A stretch of 64,000 nucleotides of DNA from Candidatus Ribeiella danica. GTDB taxonomy: Bacteria; Chloroflexota; Chloroflexia; Chloroflexales; Roseiflexaceae. The first letter of the stretch is position 1. Each line of letters begins with the position of its first letter. The notes beneath the pieces are model-generated. The model was given only the letters and a program-made list of their open reading frames with translations, made no database searches and was not told the DNA's origin. Location of the stretch: the NCBI GenBank assembly GCA_016717335.1, contig JADKFS010000002.1, forward strand, positions 62,001 to 126,000, written 5' to 3'. Both the position numbers and the translations under genes were made by a program. This document shows positions 42,035-50,328 of this stretch, piece by piece.

Positions 42035-43399
42035 ATGCCAACACTCCTCATCAACAATGCGACCCTGCTGGTCGCGATGGACGACGCCGACACCCGGATC
42101 GCCGGCGGCGGGCTGTACGTCGAGGGCAACGTCATCCGGCAGGTCGGGCCGAGCGAGATGCTGCCCGCCGTGGCTGACGAGGTGATCGACGCGCGCGACA
42201 TGGTCATCCTGCCCGGCCTGGTCAACACGCACCACCACTTCTACCAGACGCTGACCCGCAACCTGCCGGCGGCCCAGGACGCCAACCTGTTCGGCTGGCT
42301 GCGCACGCTCTACCCGATCTGGGCCGGCCTGACGCCCGAGGCGGTCTACGTCAGCGCGAAGATCGCGATCGCCGAGCTGATCCTCTCGGGCTGCACGACC
42401 TCCAGCGACCACACCTACATCTGGCCGAACGGCGCGCGCCTGGACGACCAGATCCAGGCGGCGGCCGAGCTGGGCCTGCGCTTCCACGCGGCGCGCGGCT
42501 CCATGTCGGTCGGCGAGTCGAAGGGCGGCCTGCCGCCCGACCGGGTGGTCGAGGACGAGGATGCCATTCTGCGCGACTCGCGCCGGCTGATCGAGCAGTA
42601 CCACGACGCGGGCCGCTACGCGATGCTGCGGGTGGTCCTGGCGCCCTGCTCGCCGTTCTCGGTCTCGCCCGACCTGATGCGCCAGAGCGTCGAGCTGGCG
42701 CGCGCCTACGGCGTGCACTCACACACCCACCTGGCCGAGACGCGCGACGAGGCCGACTACTGTCTGGCCGCCTTTGGCCGCACGCCGGTCGAGCTAGCCG
42801 AGGACCTGGGCTGGGTCGGGCAGGATGTCTGGCACGCGCACGTCGTGCACCCCTCGGCCGACGAGGTGGCGCGCCTGGGGCACACCCGCACTGGCGTGGC
42901 GCACTGCCCGACCTCGAACATGCGGCTGGCCTCGGGCATCGCGCCGCTGCGGGCGCTGCAGCGGGCGGGGGCTCGCGTCGGGCTGGGGGTCGACGGCTCG
43001 GCCTCGAACGACGGCTCGCACATGCTGGCCGAGGCGCGCCAGGCGCTGCTGCTGCACCGCGTGAGCGGCGACCCGGCCGGCCTGACGGCGCTTGAGGCGC
43101 TGCGGCTGGCCACCCGCGGCGGCGCGGCGACGCTCGGCCGCGACGATATCGGCCAGCTCGCGCAAGGGATGGCCGCCGACCTGATCGGCTACCGGCTCGA
43201 CACGCTCGGCCTGGCCGGCGGCGCCGTGCACGACCCGCTGGCCGCGCTGGTGTTCTGCCAGCCCCCTGGCGTCGACCTGAGCGTGATCGACGGGCGCGTG
43301 CGCGTGCGCGACGGGCTGCTGCAGGGCGTCGACCTGCCGCCGCTGATCGCGCGCCACAACGCGATCGCGCGCGCCCTCGTCCGCGGCGAGGCGCGCTGA
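42035..43399 (+). CDS. 8-oxoguanine deaminase-like amidohydrolase
   Basis: A 454-residue zinc amidohydrolase of the TrzN/8-oxoguanine-deaminase group. Metal ligands: the His pair in NTHHHFYQTL, the His in YGVHSHTHLAETRDE, HAHVVHPSADE and the Asp in GLGVDGSASNDG. The NGSASNDG-type loop and the AEARQALLLHR segment match 8-oxoguanine deaminases, which salvage or detoxify 8-oxoguanine. Atrazine chlorohydrolase and other relatives share the fold, so the substrate is a prediction. It is convergent with the S10 gene. Confidence 0.85.
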   Translation: MPTLLINNATLLVAMDDADTRIAGGGLYVEGNVIRQVGPSEMLPAVADEVIDARDMVILPGLVNTHHHFYQTLTRNLPAAQDANLFGWLRTLYPIWAGLTPEAVYVSAKIAIAELILSGCTTSSDHTYIWPNGARLDDQIQAAAELGLRFHAARGSMSVGESKGGLPPDRVVEDEDAILRDSRRLIEQYHDAGRYAMLRVVLAPCSPFSVSPDLMRQSVELARAYGVHSHTHLAETRDEADYCLAAFGRTPVELAEDLGWVGQDVWHAHVVHPSADEVARLGHTRTGVAHCPTSNMRLASGIAPLRALQRAGARVGLGVDGSASNDGSHMLAEARQALLLHRVSGDPAGLTALEALRLATRGGAATLGRDDIGQLAQGMAADLIGYRLDTLGLAGGAVHDPLAALVFCQPPGVDLSVIDGRVRVRDGLLQGVDLPPLIARHNAIARALVRGEAR

Positions 43400-43424
43400 C
43401 GTCTTGCGCAAGGCTCCCCCTACC

Positions 43425-43447
43425 CCCCTCCCCTAGAAGGGGAGGGG
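43425..43447. terminator. Terminator-like hairpin between convergent genes
   Basis: CCCCTCCCC (43425-43433) pairs perfectly with 43439-43447, with one more T-A pair closing a 3-base loop. It lies between the stops of the amidohydrolase (43399) and the S10 peptidase (43457) genes, so it can serve both strands. It shares the poly-C/poly-G style of other hairpins in the window. Confidence 0.7.
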
Positions 43448-43456
43448 TGATCCGAA

Positions 43457-44941
43457 TCACGCGCCGGCGGCGCCAAGGAACACGGCCACGTCGGCCTTGA
43501 GTCGCGCCAGCGACGCCAGGTCGATATAGATCATATGGCCGGACTCGTAGTCGCCGTAGCGGATATTGCCGCGCAGCGACGGGTCGAGGCCCAGGTGGTT
43601 CAGGGTGTGCTCGATCGCGAAGTACGAGGTCGCGAAGTCGTAGATCCCGCGCGCGACGAACACGCGCATGTATGGGTTCTTGCTCATCGCGCTGCGCAGC
43701 GCCGCGCTCGCGTCCGGCCCGCCCTCGTCCAGCTTGCCGTAGTCCCATTCCTGGTTGACCTTCATGCTGAGCGTGATATACTCGCGGTCGTTGGTGTAGC
43801 CCAGCTCCCTGCGCACGTAGTCGCTGAACAGCATCGTGTAGGGCGCGCCCAGCACGGCCAGGATGACATCGAAGTCGGGCCGCTCGCCGATCGCCAGCTC
43901 GTCGATGTTGGTCAGCCGCGCATCGTACATCGAGAGGCTGCGGCGCCGGTCGCGCAGCAGCTCCTTGACGAAGCGATCGAACGTCACCCGCAGGTTGCTC
44001 CGCTCGATGTAGCGCGGCTCCAGGCCGCTGTAGCGCGCTATCTTGGCAACTACGTCCGCGCGCTCCTGGCCCTCGAGCAGGTCGCCGCGCATCAGCGCCA
44101 GCGTGTAGTCGGTCACGGCCCAGCGCTCGGCCTCCGCCAGCGCCTCGCGCAGCGGCCGCTCCTGCAGGTCGGCCGGCAGCAGCCGGTGGTACCACGCCGC
44201 CGCCGTAAAGGTCGGCAGCAGCAGCGCGTAGGGCAGGTCGTTGCCCTTCGCGTAGACCGACGCCGGGTAGTTGAGGATGGACGAGACCAGGATCAGCCCG
44301 GCCAGCGCGATGTTCTTGCCGAGCAGATGGTCGGCCAGGCCGGCGACGCGAAAGGTGCCGTAGCTCTCACCGCACAGGTACACCGGCGAGATCATGCGCC
44401 CGTAGCGCTTGAGGTAGATCCGGATGAACTCGCCGAGCGACTCGTAGTCGCCCTTGACGCCCCAGAACTTCTTGTTCAGGTCCTCCTTGGCGGCGCGGCT
44501 GTAGCCGGTGCCGACCGGGTCGACGAAGACCATGTCGGCCTCTTCGAGCAGCGTGTGCTCGTTGTCGACCAGGCGGTAGGGCGGCGGCGGGATGGTGCCG
44601 TCGTCGTGCAGCCGCACTCGCCGCGGGCTGAACGAGCCCATGTGCAGGTAGATCGACGCCGCGCCGGGGCCGCCGTTGAACAGAAACACCAGCGGGCGCT
44701 GCGGGTCGCCCTCGGGCGTGTTCAGCGTGTAGGCCGTGAAGAAGATCTGCGCCTCGGTCTCGCCGGCCTCGTTTTTGAGCGACAGCATGCCGGCGGTGGT
44801 ATGGTAGACCAGCGTGCGCTCGCCGATCGTCAGCTCGTGGCGGCGCTGGACGGGCGGCTCCTCGGGCATCGGGGGAAGCTTCTCGGCCTGCTTGGGCTCG
44901 CCTCTGGCGGGCGAATCGCTCGACTGCGTCTCGGTGGTCAT
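43457..44941 (-). CDS. S10-family serine carboxypeptidase-like protein
   Basis: A 494-residue alpha/beta hydrolase of the S10 family. The oxyanion segment LVFLFNGGPGAASIYLHMG and the nucleophile motif CGESYGTFRVAGLADHL (Ser in GESYG) are clear; the catalytic Asp lies in GIYDFATSYFAIEHTLNHL and the His in DYESGHMIYIDLAS. No signal peptide is seen, unlike the vacuolar eukaryotic forms. ATG 44941 is selected because GAGGAG lies close before it; the longer frame is unsupported. The function could be peptide trimming or ester hydrolysis. Confidence 0.9.
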   Translation of the reverse strand: MTTETQSSDSPARGEPKQAEKLPPMPEEPPVQRRHELTIGERTLVYHTTAGMLSLKNEAGETEAQIFFTAYTLNTPEGDPQRPLVFLFNGGPGAASIYLHMGSFSPRRVRLHDDGTIPPPPYRLVDNEHTLLEEADMVFVDPVGTGYSRAAKEDLNKKFWGVKGDYESLGEFIRIYLKRYGRMISPVYLCGESYGTFRVAGLADHLLGKNIALAGLILVSSILNYPASVYAKGNDLPYALLLPTFTAAAWYHRLLPADLQERPLREALAEAERWAVTDYTLALMRGDLLEGQERADVVAKIARYSGLEPRYIERSNLRVTFDRFVKELLRDRRRSLSMYDARLTNIDELAIGERPDFDVILAVLGAPYTMLFSDYVRRELGYTNDREYITLSMKVNQEWDYGKLDEGGPDASAALRSAMSKNPYMRVFVARGIYDFATSYFAIEHTLNHLGLDPSLRGNIRYGDYESGHMIYIDLASLARLKADVAVFLGAAGA

Positions 44942-45070
44942 CGGCTCCTCTTTCTGACGCTCGCCCGACTCGCGCTCGGGCAGCTGCTGATCTAGGCGCG
45001 CCAATGATAGGGTTGATGCGCTGCACCGTCAACCGTGGGCTTAGCCTAATGCGGCGTCCCAGACCTCCGG

Positions 45071-45456
45071 TTTTTCCGGGGCGCTGCGCCCCCGGCCCCC
45101 TCCGGCAAATGAGGCCTTCCCGGTTGCATTGCTGGTGGCTCATGCCTGGCACCATCCTTGCGCGGCGAGTTGCATCCCGCCGCGCCTGGATTCCGCCCGG
45201 CATGCGCGCCAAGCGTTCAGCAAGAGACAGCATCTTTTTGGGGGTCCAAGGGCGCAAGCCCCGGCCGGGGGGCGGCGGGGGTGGCGGCCCACCCCCGCCC
45301 GCGGGGGCGCGGGGGCGCGCAGCCCCTCGCACAACCGATTGGGGCGCGCAGCCCCCGAATGAGTCGAGTGGGGCGCGGGGTGTAGCCCCGCCCGCGGGGG
45401 CGCGGGGGCGCAGCCCCGCCCGCGTGGGCGCGCGGGGGCGCGCAGCCCCGGCCAGG
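45071..45456 (-). repeat. Dispersed repeat element, copy 7 (inverted orientation)
   Basis: The block order of copies 1-5 is reversed: CCGGGGCGCTGCGCCCCCGG, a CCTCCGGCAAATGAGG core edge, CATGCCTGGC-type DNA and finally the CCGGCCGGGG and GGCGGGGGTGGCGGCCCACC part with GCGCGCAGCCCC. It fills most of the 546-base gap between the S10 peptidase gene and the response regulator gene. There is no conserved ORF. Confidence 0.83.
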
Positions 45457-45487
45457 GGAACGAGCGCGCTGCCCGCAGCGCACACGC

Positions 45488-46222
45488 TTACTCGCTGTCG
45501 ACGGCCGACTCGGCCGGCTGGTGCGGGGCCTGCGGTGAGTAGCCATAGCGAATCCAGCCGCGCTGGATCGCGTAGATCACCGCCATCGTGCGGTCGTTCA
45601 CCTGAAGCTTGGAGAGGATCGAGGTGATATGATTCTTGACGGTCTGGCCGCTGATCGACAGCTCGTTGGCGATCTCCTTGTTCGAGAGGCCGCGCGCGAT
45701 GCAGTCGAGGATCTCGATCTCGCGCGACGTCAGCGGCGCGAACAGCGCCGAGGTCTGCTCGTCCTCGGTCGAGGCCAGCTCGCGGAACTGGTGCAGCACC
45801 CGCGTGGCCACGTGCGGCTTGGCCAGCACGCTCTCGTTGATCAGGTAGCGCCCGCGCGCGACCTCGCGGATCATGGTGAGCAGCGCGTTCGGGTGGACAT
45901 CCTTCGACGAGTAGGCCGCCGCGCCGACCTTGATCGCCTGGAACAGCTGCTCGTCGTCCTCGTACACGCTCAGCACGATCATCGCGATGCGCGGCTCGCG
46001 CCGCTTGATCACCCGCGCGACCTCCAGCCCGTTCAGGCCAGGCAGGTTGATGTCGACCAGGACGACGTCGGGCATGGTGCGCTCGGCAAGCTTGATCGCC
46101 TCCTGGCCGTTCTCCGCCTCGCCGACCACCTCCATGTCGCCGACTTCCTCAAGGCTCCAGCGGATGCCCTGGCGGAATAGCGGATGGTCGTCGATAATCA
46201 GCACGCGGATTCTTGCAGCCAT
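45488..46222 (-). CDS. NarL/DegU-type response regulator
   Basis: A 244-residue two-component regulator. Receiver domain (1-120): RVLIIDDHPLFRQGIRW with the acidic pair, the phospho-acceptor Asp in DVVLVDINLPGLNG, then VLSVYEDD and SSKDVHPNALL (Lys). LuxR-type HTH (about 165-225): LTSREIEILDCIARGLSNKE and ELSISGQTVKNHITSILSKL. ATG 46222 directly precedes the receiver. The adjacent kinase gene (46293) is on the same strand, upstream, with 70 bases of TGAGTT-word repeat between them. Confidence 0.95.
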   Translation of the reverse strand: MAARIRVLIIDDHPLFRQGIRWSLEEVGDMEVVGEAENGQEAIKLAERTMPDVVLVDINLPGLNGLEVARVIKRREPRIAMIVLSVYEDDEQLFQAIKVGAAAYSSKDVHPNALLTMIREVARGRYLINESVLAKPHVATRVLHQFRELASTEDEQTSALFAPLTSREIEILDCIARGLSNKEIANELSISGQTVKNHITSILSKLQVNDRTMAVIYAIQRGWIRYGYSPQAPHQPAESAVDSE

Positions 46223-46292
46223 ACTATTCCCTTTATCAGCTCTGAGCTCTGAGTGCTGAGTTGGAAGGCTTTCGTAACTCAAAACTCAAGAC

Positions 46293-47315
46293 TTAGCCTT
46301 CGATCGCTAGAATGACGCTGACCTCGGTCCCGTGGCCGGGGCTCGACGCGACGCTGAAGCGTGCGCCGACCAGCTCGGCGCGCTCGCGCATGCTGGTCAG
46401 CCCCCAGTTGCTCCGCCCGGCGCGCCGCACGACCTCGTGTGGGTCGAAGCCAGGCCCATCGTCGCGGATCGACAGGTGCATCTGGTTGCCCTGCCGCGCC
46501 AGCCGGACGGCCACCTGCGCGCCGCGGGCGTACTTGTGCGCGTTTTGCAGCGCCTCCTGGACGATCCGGTACAGCACGATCTCGGTCTCGCGCGGCAGCC
46601 GCGGCAGCGGATCGGCCTCCAGAGTCACCTGGCCGCTATAGGCGTTATTGTAGCCGCGGACGTACTCGCTTAGCGCGGCCGCCAGCCCCTGATCCTCGAG
46701 CGCGCCCGGCCGCAGGTCGGCGATAAAGCGGCGGACCTCGTGCAGCCCGTCTCTGGTCGCCTCGCGCATCCGGTCGAGCATCGTGACGAGCTTCTCCAGG
46801 CCCGACTGCTGCGCCAGGGCGTAGCCGCTCTCCAGGATCATCAGCGAGTTTGCCAGCACCTGGGCCGGCCCGTCGTGGACTTCGCGCGCCAGCCGCTGGC
46901 GCTCCTCTTCGCGGCCCTGGATGATCTGCGCGCGCAGCGCCAGCACCCAGGGGTCGGCGGTGCTGCTGTCGTCGGCGCCGGTCAGCGCGCCGCTGCTCAT
47001 CTCGATCTGGCGGATGAGCTGCTCGAGCTGCTTGAGCGCGTGCTGGTTCGCGCGGGCCTCGCGCTCGATCTGGTCGTAGCGCGCCTGCAGCTCGGCCACG
47101 CGCTGGCTCAGCCCCTTCGCCGCCGGCGCGCGCCACTGCACAGCCGAGCGCTGCTGGAGCAGCGCCTCGTCGAGCTGGCGCTCGGCCTGGCGCTGCGCAG
47201 CCCCAGCCACTGCACCGGCACGCCGGGTGTTCTCGGCGAGGGCGCGTAGCCGGGCTAGCTGTTCGGCCACGATGGAATGTGCCTCGCGGAGCACCTCGGG
47301 CTGTTCGGCGCTCAC
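46293..47315 (-). CDS. Soluble DegS/NarX-type sensor histidine kinase
   Basis: About 340 residues with no membrane segment. An N-terminal coiled coil (about 15-120, rich in Gln/Glu/Arg) is followed by HisKA_3 with the phospho-acceptor motif EEERQRLAREVHDGPAQVLA and an X-region LHEVRRFIADLRPGAL, then the HATPase (IVQEALQNAHKYARGA, IRDDGPGFD, GLTSMRERAELVGARF). The start GTG at 47315 gives MSAEQPEV; the longer frame is poor. A minus-strand TATACT lies at 47363-47358. The pair with the regulator at 45488 is a complete cytoplasmic two-component system. Confidence 0.92.
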   Translation of the reverse strand: MSAEQPEVLREAHSIVAEQLARLRALAENTRRAGAVAGAAQRQAERQLDEALLQQRSAVQWRAPAAKGLSQRVAELQARYDQIEREARANQHALKQLEQLIRQIEMSSGALTGADDSSTADPWVLALRAQIIQGREEERQRLAREVHDGPAQVLANSLMILESGYALAQQSGLEKLVTMLDRMREATRDGLHEVRRFIADLRPGALEDQGLAAALSEYVRGYNNAYSGQVTLEADPLPRLPRETEIVLYRIVQEALQNAHKYARGAQVAVRLARQGNQMHLSIRDDGPGFDPHEVVRRAGRSNWGLTSMRERAELVGARFSVASSPGHGTEVSVILAIEG

Positions 47316-47483
47316 CCTATTGCCTCGTGGAGCTACGATGACGGTTCGGATGTGCAGAGTATAGCACACGGCTTTCGCAGCTACAAGATGCTGGGGCGAC
47401 TGCCTCTTTTCAAGAAGGTGACAGTTTCGCAATCATTTGTATGTTACGCTATGTAGTATTTGAGTCGCGCCGATGGTTCTTCT

Positions 47484-47852
47484 TTCTTCCGGGGCGCTGC
47501 GCCTCCGATCCCCCGCCTGGGGGAACCCACGCTGGTTCGTGCGGCCGCCGGCCAGCTGTTTTTTCCGGGGCGCTGCGCCCCCGGCCCCCACCTGGGGGAA
47601 CCCACGCCGGTTCCCCCAGCCCCCCTCCGGCAAATGATGCCGAAGCAGCTGCAAACATCGTGGCGCATGCCTATCAACATACCTTCAGACCGGGTTACGA
47701 CCCACCGCGCGTAGATTCAGCCAGGCATGCGCGCCAAGCGCTCAAAATAAGGCGGCATCATTTTGGGGCCCAGGGGTAAGGCTCCGGCCGGGGGACGGCG
47801 GGGGTGGCGACCCACCCTCGCCCGCGGGGGCACGGGGGGGCGCGCAGCCCCG
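47484..47852 (-). repeat. Dispersed repeat element, copy 8 (inverted orientation)
   Basis: Starts with CCGGGGCGCTGCGCCTCCGA, then repeats the right-end module (CCGGGGCGCTGCGCCCCCGG, GGGGGAACCCACG) twice, the core TCCGGCAAATGATGCC and CATGCGCGCCAAGCGCTCAA, and ends in GCGCGCAGCCCCGC. The end lies 15 bases before the TATGAT of the aldolase gene (47867-47872). Confidence 0.85.
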
Positions 47853-47910
47853 CGGCGGATCTGTGCTATGATTTTGCCACGGATTGACGATCCACCAGGA
47901 GAAATAAGCC

Positions 47911-48567
47911 ATGCTGCTTCCCGAGCTACGTGAGGATGTCCTGCGCCACGCGCGCCAGCTGACCGCCGACGGGCTGGCGCACGGCGCGCAGGGCAATATC
48001 AGCGCGCTCGACCGCGCGAGCGGCCTGATCGCGGTGACGCCCTCGGCCGCGGACTACGCCACGATGACGGCCGAGGATATCGTGATCGTCGATCGCGATG
48101 GGCGCGTGGTCGAGGGCCGCTGGCGGCCGACGGTCGAGACTCCCCTGCACACCCTGTTCTACCGGCGCCGGCCGGACGTCGCGTCGGTGATTCACTGCCA
48201 CGCGCCCTACGCCTCGGGCTTCGCGGCGGCGCTGCACCCGATCCCGCTGGTGCTGCTCGAGGCGGCCGCCTGCATCGGCGCCGAGGTGCCGGTCGCCCCG
48301 TTCATGATGTCCGGCACACCCGAGTTCGCGGAGATGATGCTCGACGTGGTCGGGCAGGGCGGCGCCGCCGTGATGGGCCAGCACGGGATCGTCGTCTGCG
48401 GCCAGGACCTGCACCGCGCCTACGCGACGGCGGTCGCGGTCGAGGACTGCGCGCGCGCCTACATCCTCGCCCGCCAGATCGGCGTCGAGCCGGAGCCCAT
48501 CCCGCCTGCGACCGCCGCGGCGCTGCACGAGTGGTGGCTCAGCAAGTACCGGCGCGTGGCGCTCTAG
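47911..48567 (+). CDS. Class II aldolase/adducin-family protein
   Basis: A 218-residue zinc-dependent aldolase, similar to L-fuculose-1-phosphate and L-ribulose-5-phosphate 4-epimerase enzymes. GAQGNISALDRASGLIAVTP is the phosphate-binding loop, SVIHCHAPYASGFAAAL holds two zinc ligands (His pair), AVMGQHGIVVCGQDL the third, and the acid/base Glu would be in TVETPLHTLFY. A TATGAT lies at 47867-47872 and AGGAGA precedes the ATG at eight bases. With the FGGY kinase (32578) it could form a sugar-phosphate route, but the two are not linked. Confidence 0.9.
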   Translation: MLLPELREDVLRHARQLTADGLAHGAQGNISALDRASGLIAVTPSAADYATMTAEDIVIVDRDGRVVEGRWRPTVETPLHTLFYRRRPDVASVIHCHAPYASGFAAALHPIPLVLLEAAACIGAEVPVAPFMMSGTPEFAEMMLDVVGQGGAAVMGQHGIVVCGQDLHRAYATAVAVEDCARAYILARQIGVEPEPIPPATAAALHEWWLSKYRRVAL

Positions 48568-48604
48568 CGTCAATGCTGTTCGAGTATGGCTGCGCTGGCC
48601 GTTT

Positions 48605-48667
48605 ACCACGAAGCCACGAAGATGTATCAAGCAGCTTCGATCCTTCGTGTCCTGGCGTCTTCGTGGT
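48605..48667. repeat. Inverted repeat with ACGAAG tandem-word arms
   Basis: ACCACGAAGCCACGAAGAT (48605-48623) is complementary to the right block CTTCGTGTCCTGGCGTCTTC and the GTGGT that follows, with a few mismatches. Sister copy of 13931-14001; both lie just after a gene's 3' end. Confidence 0.75.
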
Positions 48668-48701
48668 TGGTACCTGAAGTGTCTTAGGACCCATATAAAG
48701 A

Positions 48702-48782
48702 ATATCTTCCCCAGGTCACGGAGGTGGCCTTCGTATCAATAGCCGAGGGCTTTAGCCCGACGGCGGTGCCTGGGGAAGGTAT
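48702..48782. ncRNA. Candidate structured RNA or extragenic palindrome (three-way junction)
   Basis: A 14-bp closing stem pairs 48702-48715 with 48769-48782 (one U-G). Within it sit a hairpin 48716-48727 (TCAC, GGAG loop, GTGG) and a second, longer hairpin: 48742-48745 with 48761-48764, then 48747-48751 with 48754-48758 around a TT turn, with GA-rich bulges between. It lies between the convergent aldolase gene and a small ORF, with no gene start next to it, so its orientation is unknown. GGGCTTTAGCCC-type cores are common in extragenic repeats. Confidence 0.45.
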
Positions 48783-48857
48783 ACAGGTATGAACCCTTAG
48801 CGCTAGCGCTTCCGGTGCGATCCGTGGGTGATTCTGCGCCTGCGCTATACCCAGCAC

Positions 48858-48890
48858 AAAGCACCGCCGGCATCTCGCCGACGGTGCTTT
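48858..48890. terminator. Hairpin near the small membrane protein gene
   Basis: AAAGCACCG (48858-48866) pairs perfectly with CGGTGCTTT (48882-48890). Thirty-one bases lie between it and the stop of the small minus-strand gene at 48921, on its downstream side. The A/T ends serve as a short U-tract in either direction. Confidence 0.7.
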
Positions 48891-48920
48891 ATCTATGCTC
48901 AACGTAGGCTGGTCGCCCGC

Positions 48921-49052
48921 CTACGAGTGATGCCGGAAGATATTGTTGGGCCGGTTCTCGCCCGCCTGGCGCCGCTCCCAGCGATTGAGCAGACGCAGGC
49001 CGATCCATCCCAGCAGGATACCCGCCACAAAAAAGATCGCTAGTGTCAGCAT
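48921..49052 (-). CDS. Small single-pass membrane protein (43 residues)
   Basis: A reading frame too short for most gene callers. ATG at 49052 is preceded by GGGAG at nine bases, and the frame ends at TAG 48921-48923. The sequence starts MLTLAIFFVAGILLGWIGLR, a hydrophobic helix of about 18 residues, then a positively charged NRWERRQAGENRP tail. This is a typical single-spanning small membrane protein, N-out/C-in by the positive-inside rule. A terminator hairpin lies downstream at 48858-48890. Function unknown. The 300 bases upstream (49053-49353) hold no other gene. Confidence 0.55.
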   Translation of the reverse strand: MLTLAIFFVAGILLGWIGLRLLNRWERRQAGENRPNNIFRHHS

Positions 49053-49257
49053 GTTGGCTGTCTCCCTGTCGCTATCAGCGGCGCTCCCGCCATTGGTCTT
49101 ACGCTCTTCTTTCTTGTATAGCAGCTTGCGTGCCAGCGCGGCTTGGGCAGCTCCAGGCGAGTTTTTCGGGCCAGAGATCGTCGTGCTGTATGGCTTTCGG
49201 AGGCCTTCGCCGTGCCGTATGGGCGTTCAACTGAACGCTCCTGCTCCTGGGTGCTAC

Positions 49258-49325
49258 ACCAGTGAGCAGCTGGCAGTTGCCAGTCGGCAGTAACAGTGAG
49301 CTGCATACTGCGGACTGTCTACTGA
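49258..49325. repeat. Tandem-word inverted repeat (AGTGAGCAGCTGGCAG family)
   Basis: Words CAGTGAGCAGCTGGCAGTTG and AGTCGGCAGTAACAG, then GCATACTGCGGACTGTCTAC, form an imperfect inverted repeat just after the small zinc-ribbon gene's end. Confidence 0.65.
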
Positions 49326-49353
49326 ACCAGGTAGAGATTTCCGCCGACGTGTA

Positions 49354-49590
49354 CTAGGCCGTCGCAGTGACACCCTCGGGCGCGCGGATGGCCTGCTCCT
49401 CGTGCTGGCTTCGCTCGGGCTGGTCGAGCGGGATTGGCGCGTACAGCTCGATGTAGCCGCAGGCCGTGCAGACCTGCGCCACGATTGGCTGTGGGTCGGT
49501 TCCGAGCGTGCCGGCCAGCATCACGTCGCCCTGAGACGTCACCAGCGCGCTGGTGCGTGTGTCGTTGTCGCACTTGGTGCAGCGAATCAT
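49354..49590 (-). CDS. Small zinc-ribbon protein
   Basis: A 78-residue acidic protein with two CxxC knuckles: MIRCTKCDND near residues 4-7 and VCTACGYIELY near 41-44, which together form a classic zinc ribbon. The pattern CTKC...CTACGYIE is widespread in Chloroflexota and Firmicutes as a nucleic-acid-binding small protein. ATG 49590 is the first codon and follows GAGT. Function unknown. Confidence 0.75.
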   Translation of the reverse strand: MIRCTKCDNDTRTSALVTSQGDVMLAGTLGTDPQPIVAQVCTACGYIELYAPIPLDQPERSQHEEQAIRAPEGVTATA

Positions 49591-49714
49591 CGCGTTACTC
49601 CTTCAGCTGCGTATGTTCCGCTCGTTCTATGAGCAAGCTATATGCCACACCTCGGGTGGCGAGCACGTGGTATGATGGAGGCGCGTCGCATCGTAGGTAC
49701 GGAGGGCATGGACA

Positions 49715-50311
49715 ATGACGAGTCTGTTTCCCGCCCAGATAATCACCGATATGTTCGTGCTGATGGTTCCCGTGCTGGAGAAAGTGCTGCGCCCGCTGAT
49801 CGTCTATATCTTCCTGATCGTCGGGCTGCGGATCGCCGGCAAGCGCGAGCTGGCGCAGATCAATACGTTCGACCTGATCGTCCTGCTGACGCTCTCGAAC
49901 ACGGTGCAGAACGCGATCATCGGCAACGACGACAGCGTCACCGGGGGCATGCTGGGCGCGGCCAGCCTGCTGCTGGTCAACTACCTGGTCGTGCGGTTTC
50001 TATTCCGCCGCGCGAACCTGGATCGATTCCTCGAAGGGACAGCGATCCTGCTGATCGAGAAGGGTCAGATCCAGCAAGATCGGCTTGAGCACGAGCTGAT
50101 CACGGTCGACGAGCTGACCGCCGCGGCGCACAAGCAGGGCTTCCGCAGCCTGGACGATGTCGAGCGCTGCGAGCTCGAGGCCGGCGGCTCGCTCACGTTC
50201 ATCGGCAAGGACCCCTCGCCGATGCAGAGCTACTACGAGGATCTTGCGCGGCGGCTGGACGAGATCCGCGGCCAGCTGGCCGCGCTGCAGCCCTCCGGCC
50301 CGCGCGACTGA
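49715..50311 (+). CDS. DUF421 / YetF-like membrane protein
   Basis: A 198-residue membrane protein. Three N-terminal hydrophobic segments (about 17-100) with YIFLIVGLRIAGKRELAQI and the family signature FDLIVLLTLSNTVQNAIIGN, followed by a soluble DUF421/YetF C-terminal beta-domain with LLIEKGQIQQDRLEHELITVDEL. In Bacillus, YetF-type proteins take part in spore germination or stress, but the biochemical role is unknown. The C-terminal KDPSPMQSYYEDLARRL helix continues the domain. ATG 49715 has GGAGGG eight bases upstream. Confidence 0.88.
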   Translation: MTSLFPAQIITDMFVLMVPVLEKVLRPLIVYIFLIVGLRIAGKRELAQINTFDLIVLLTLSNTVQNAIIGNDDSVTGGMLGAASLLLVNYLVVRFLFRRANLDRFLEGTAILLIEKGQIQQDRLEHELITVDELTAAAHKQGFRSLDDVERCELEAGGSLTFIGKDPSPMQSYYEDLARRLDEIRGQLAALQPSGPRD

Positions 50312-50328
50312 GTAATCGTGATTGATGA

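Noticed and set aside
45004..45627. 207-residue ORF in copy 7 of the dispersed repeat
   Set aside because: Gly/Arg/Pro-rich repeat translation; different frames are open in other copies.
48684..48902. 72-residue minus-strand ORF
   Set aside because: It runs across the structured element and the hairpin at 48858-48890; no ribosome site and no recognisable protein pattern.
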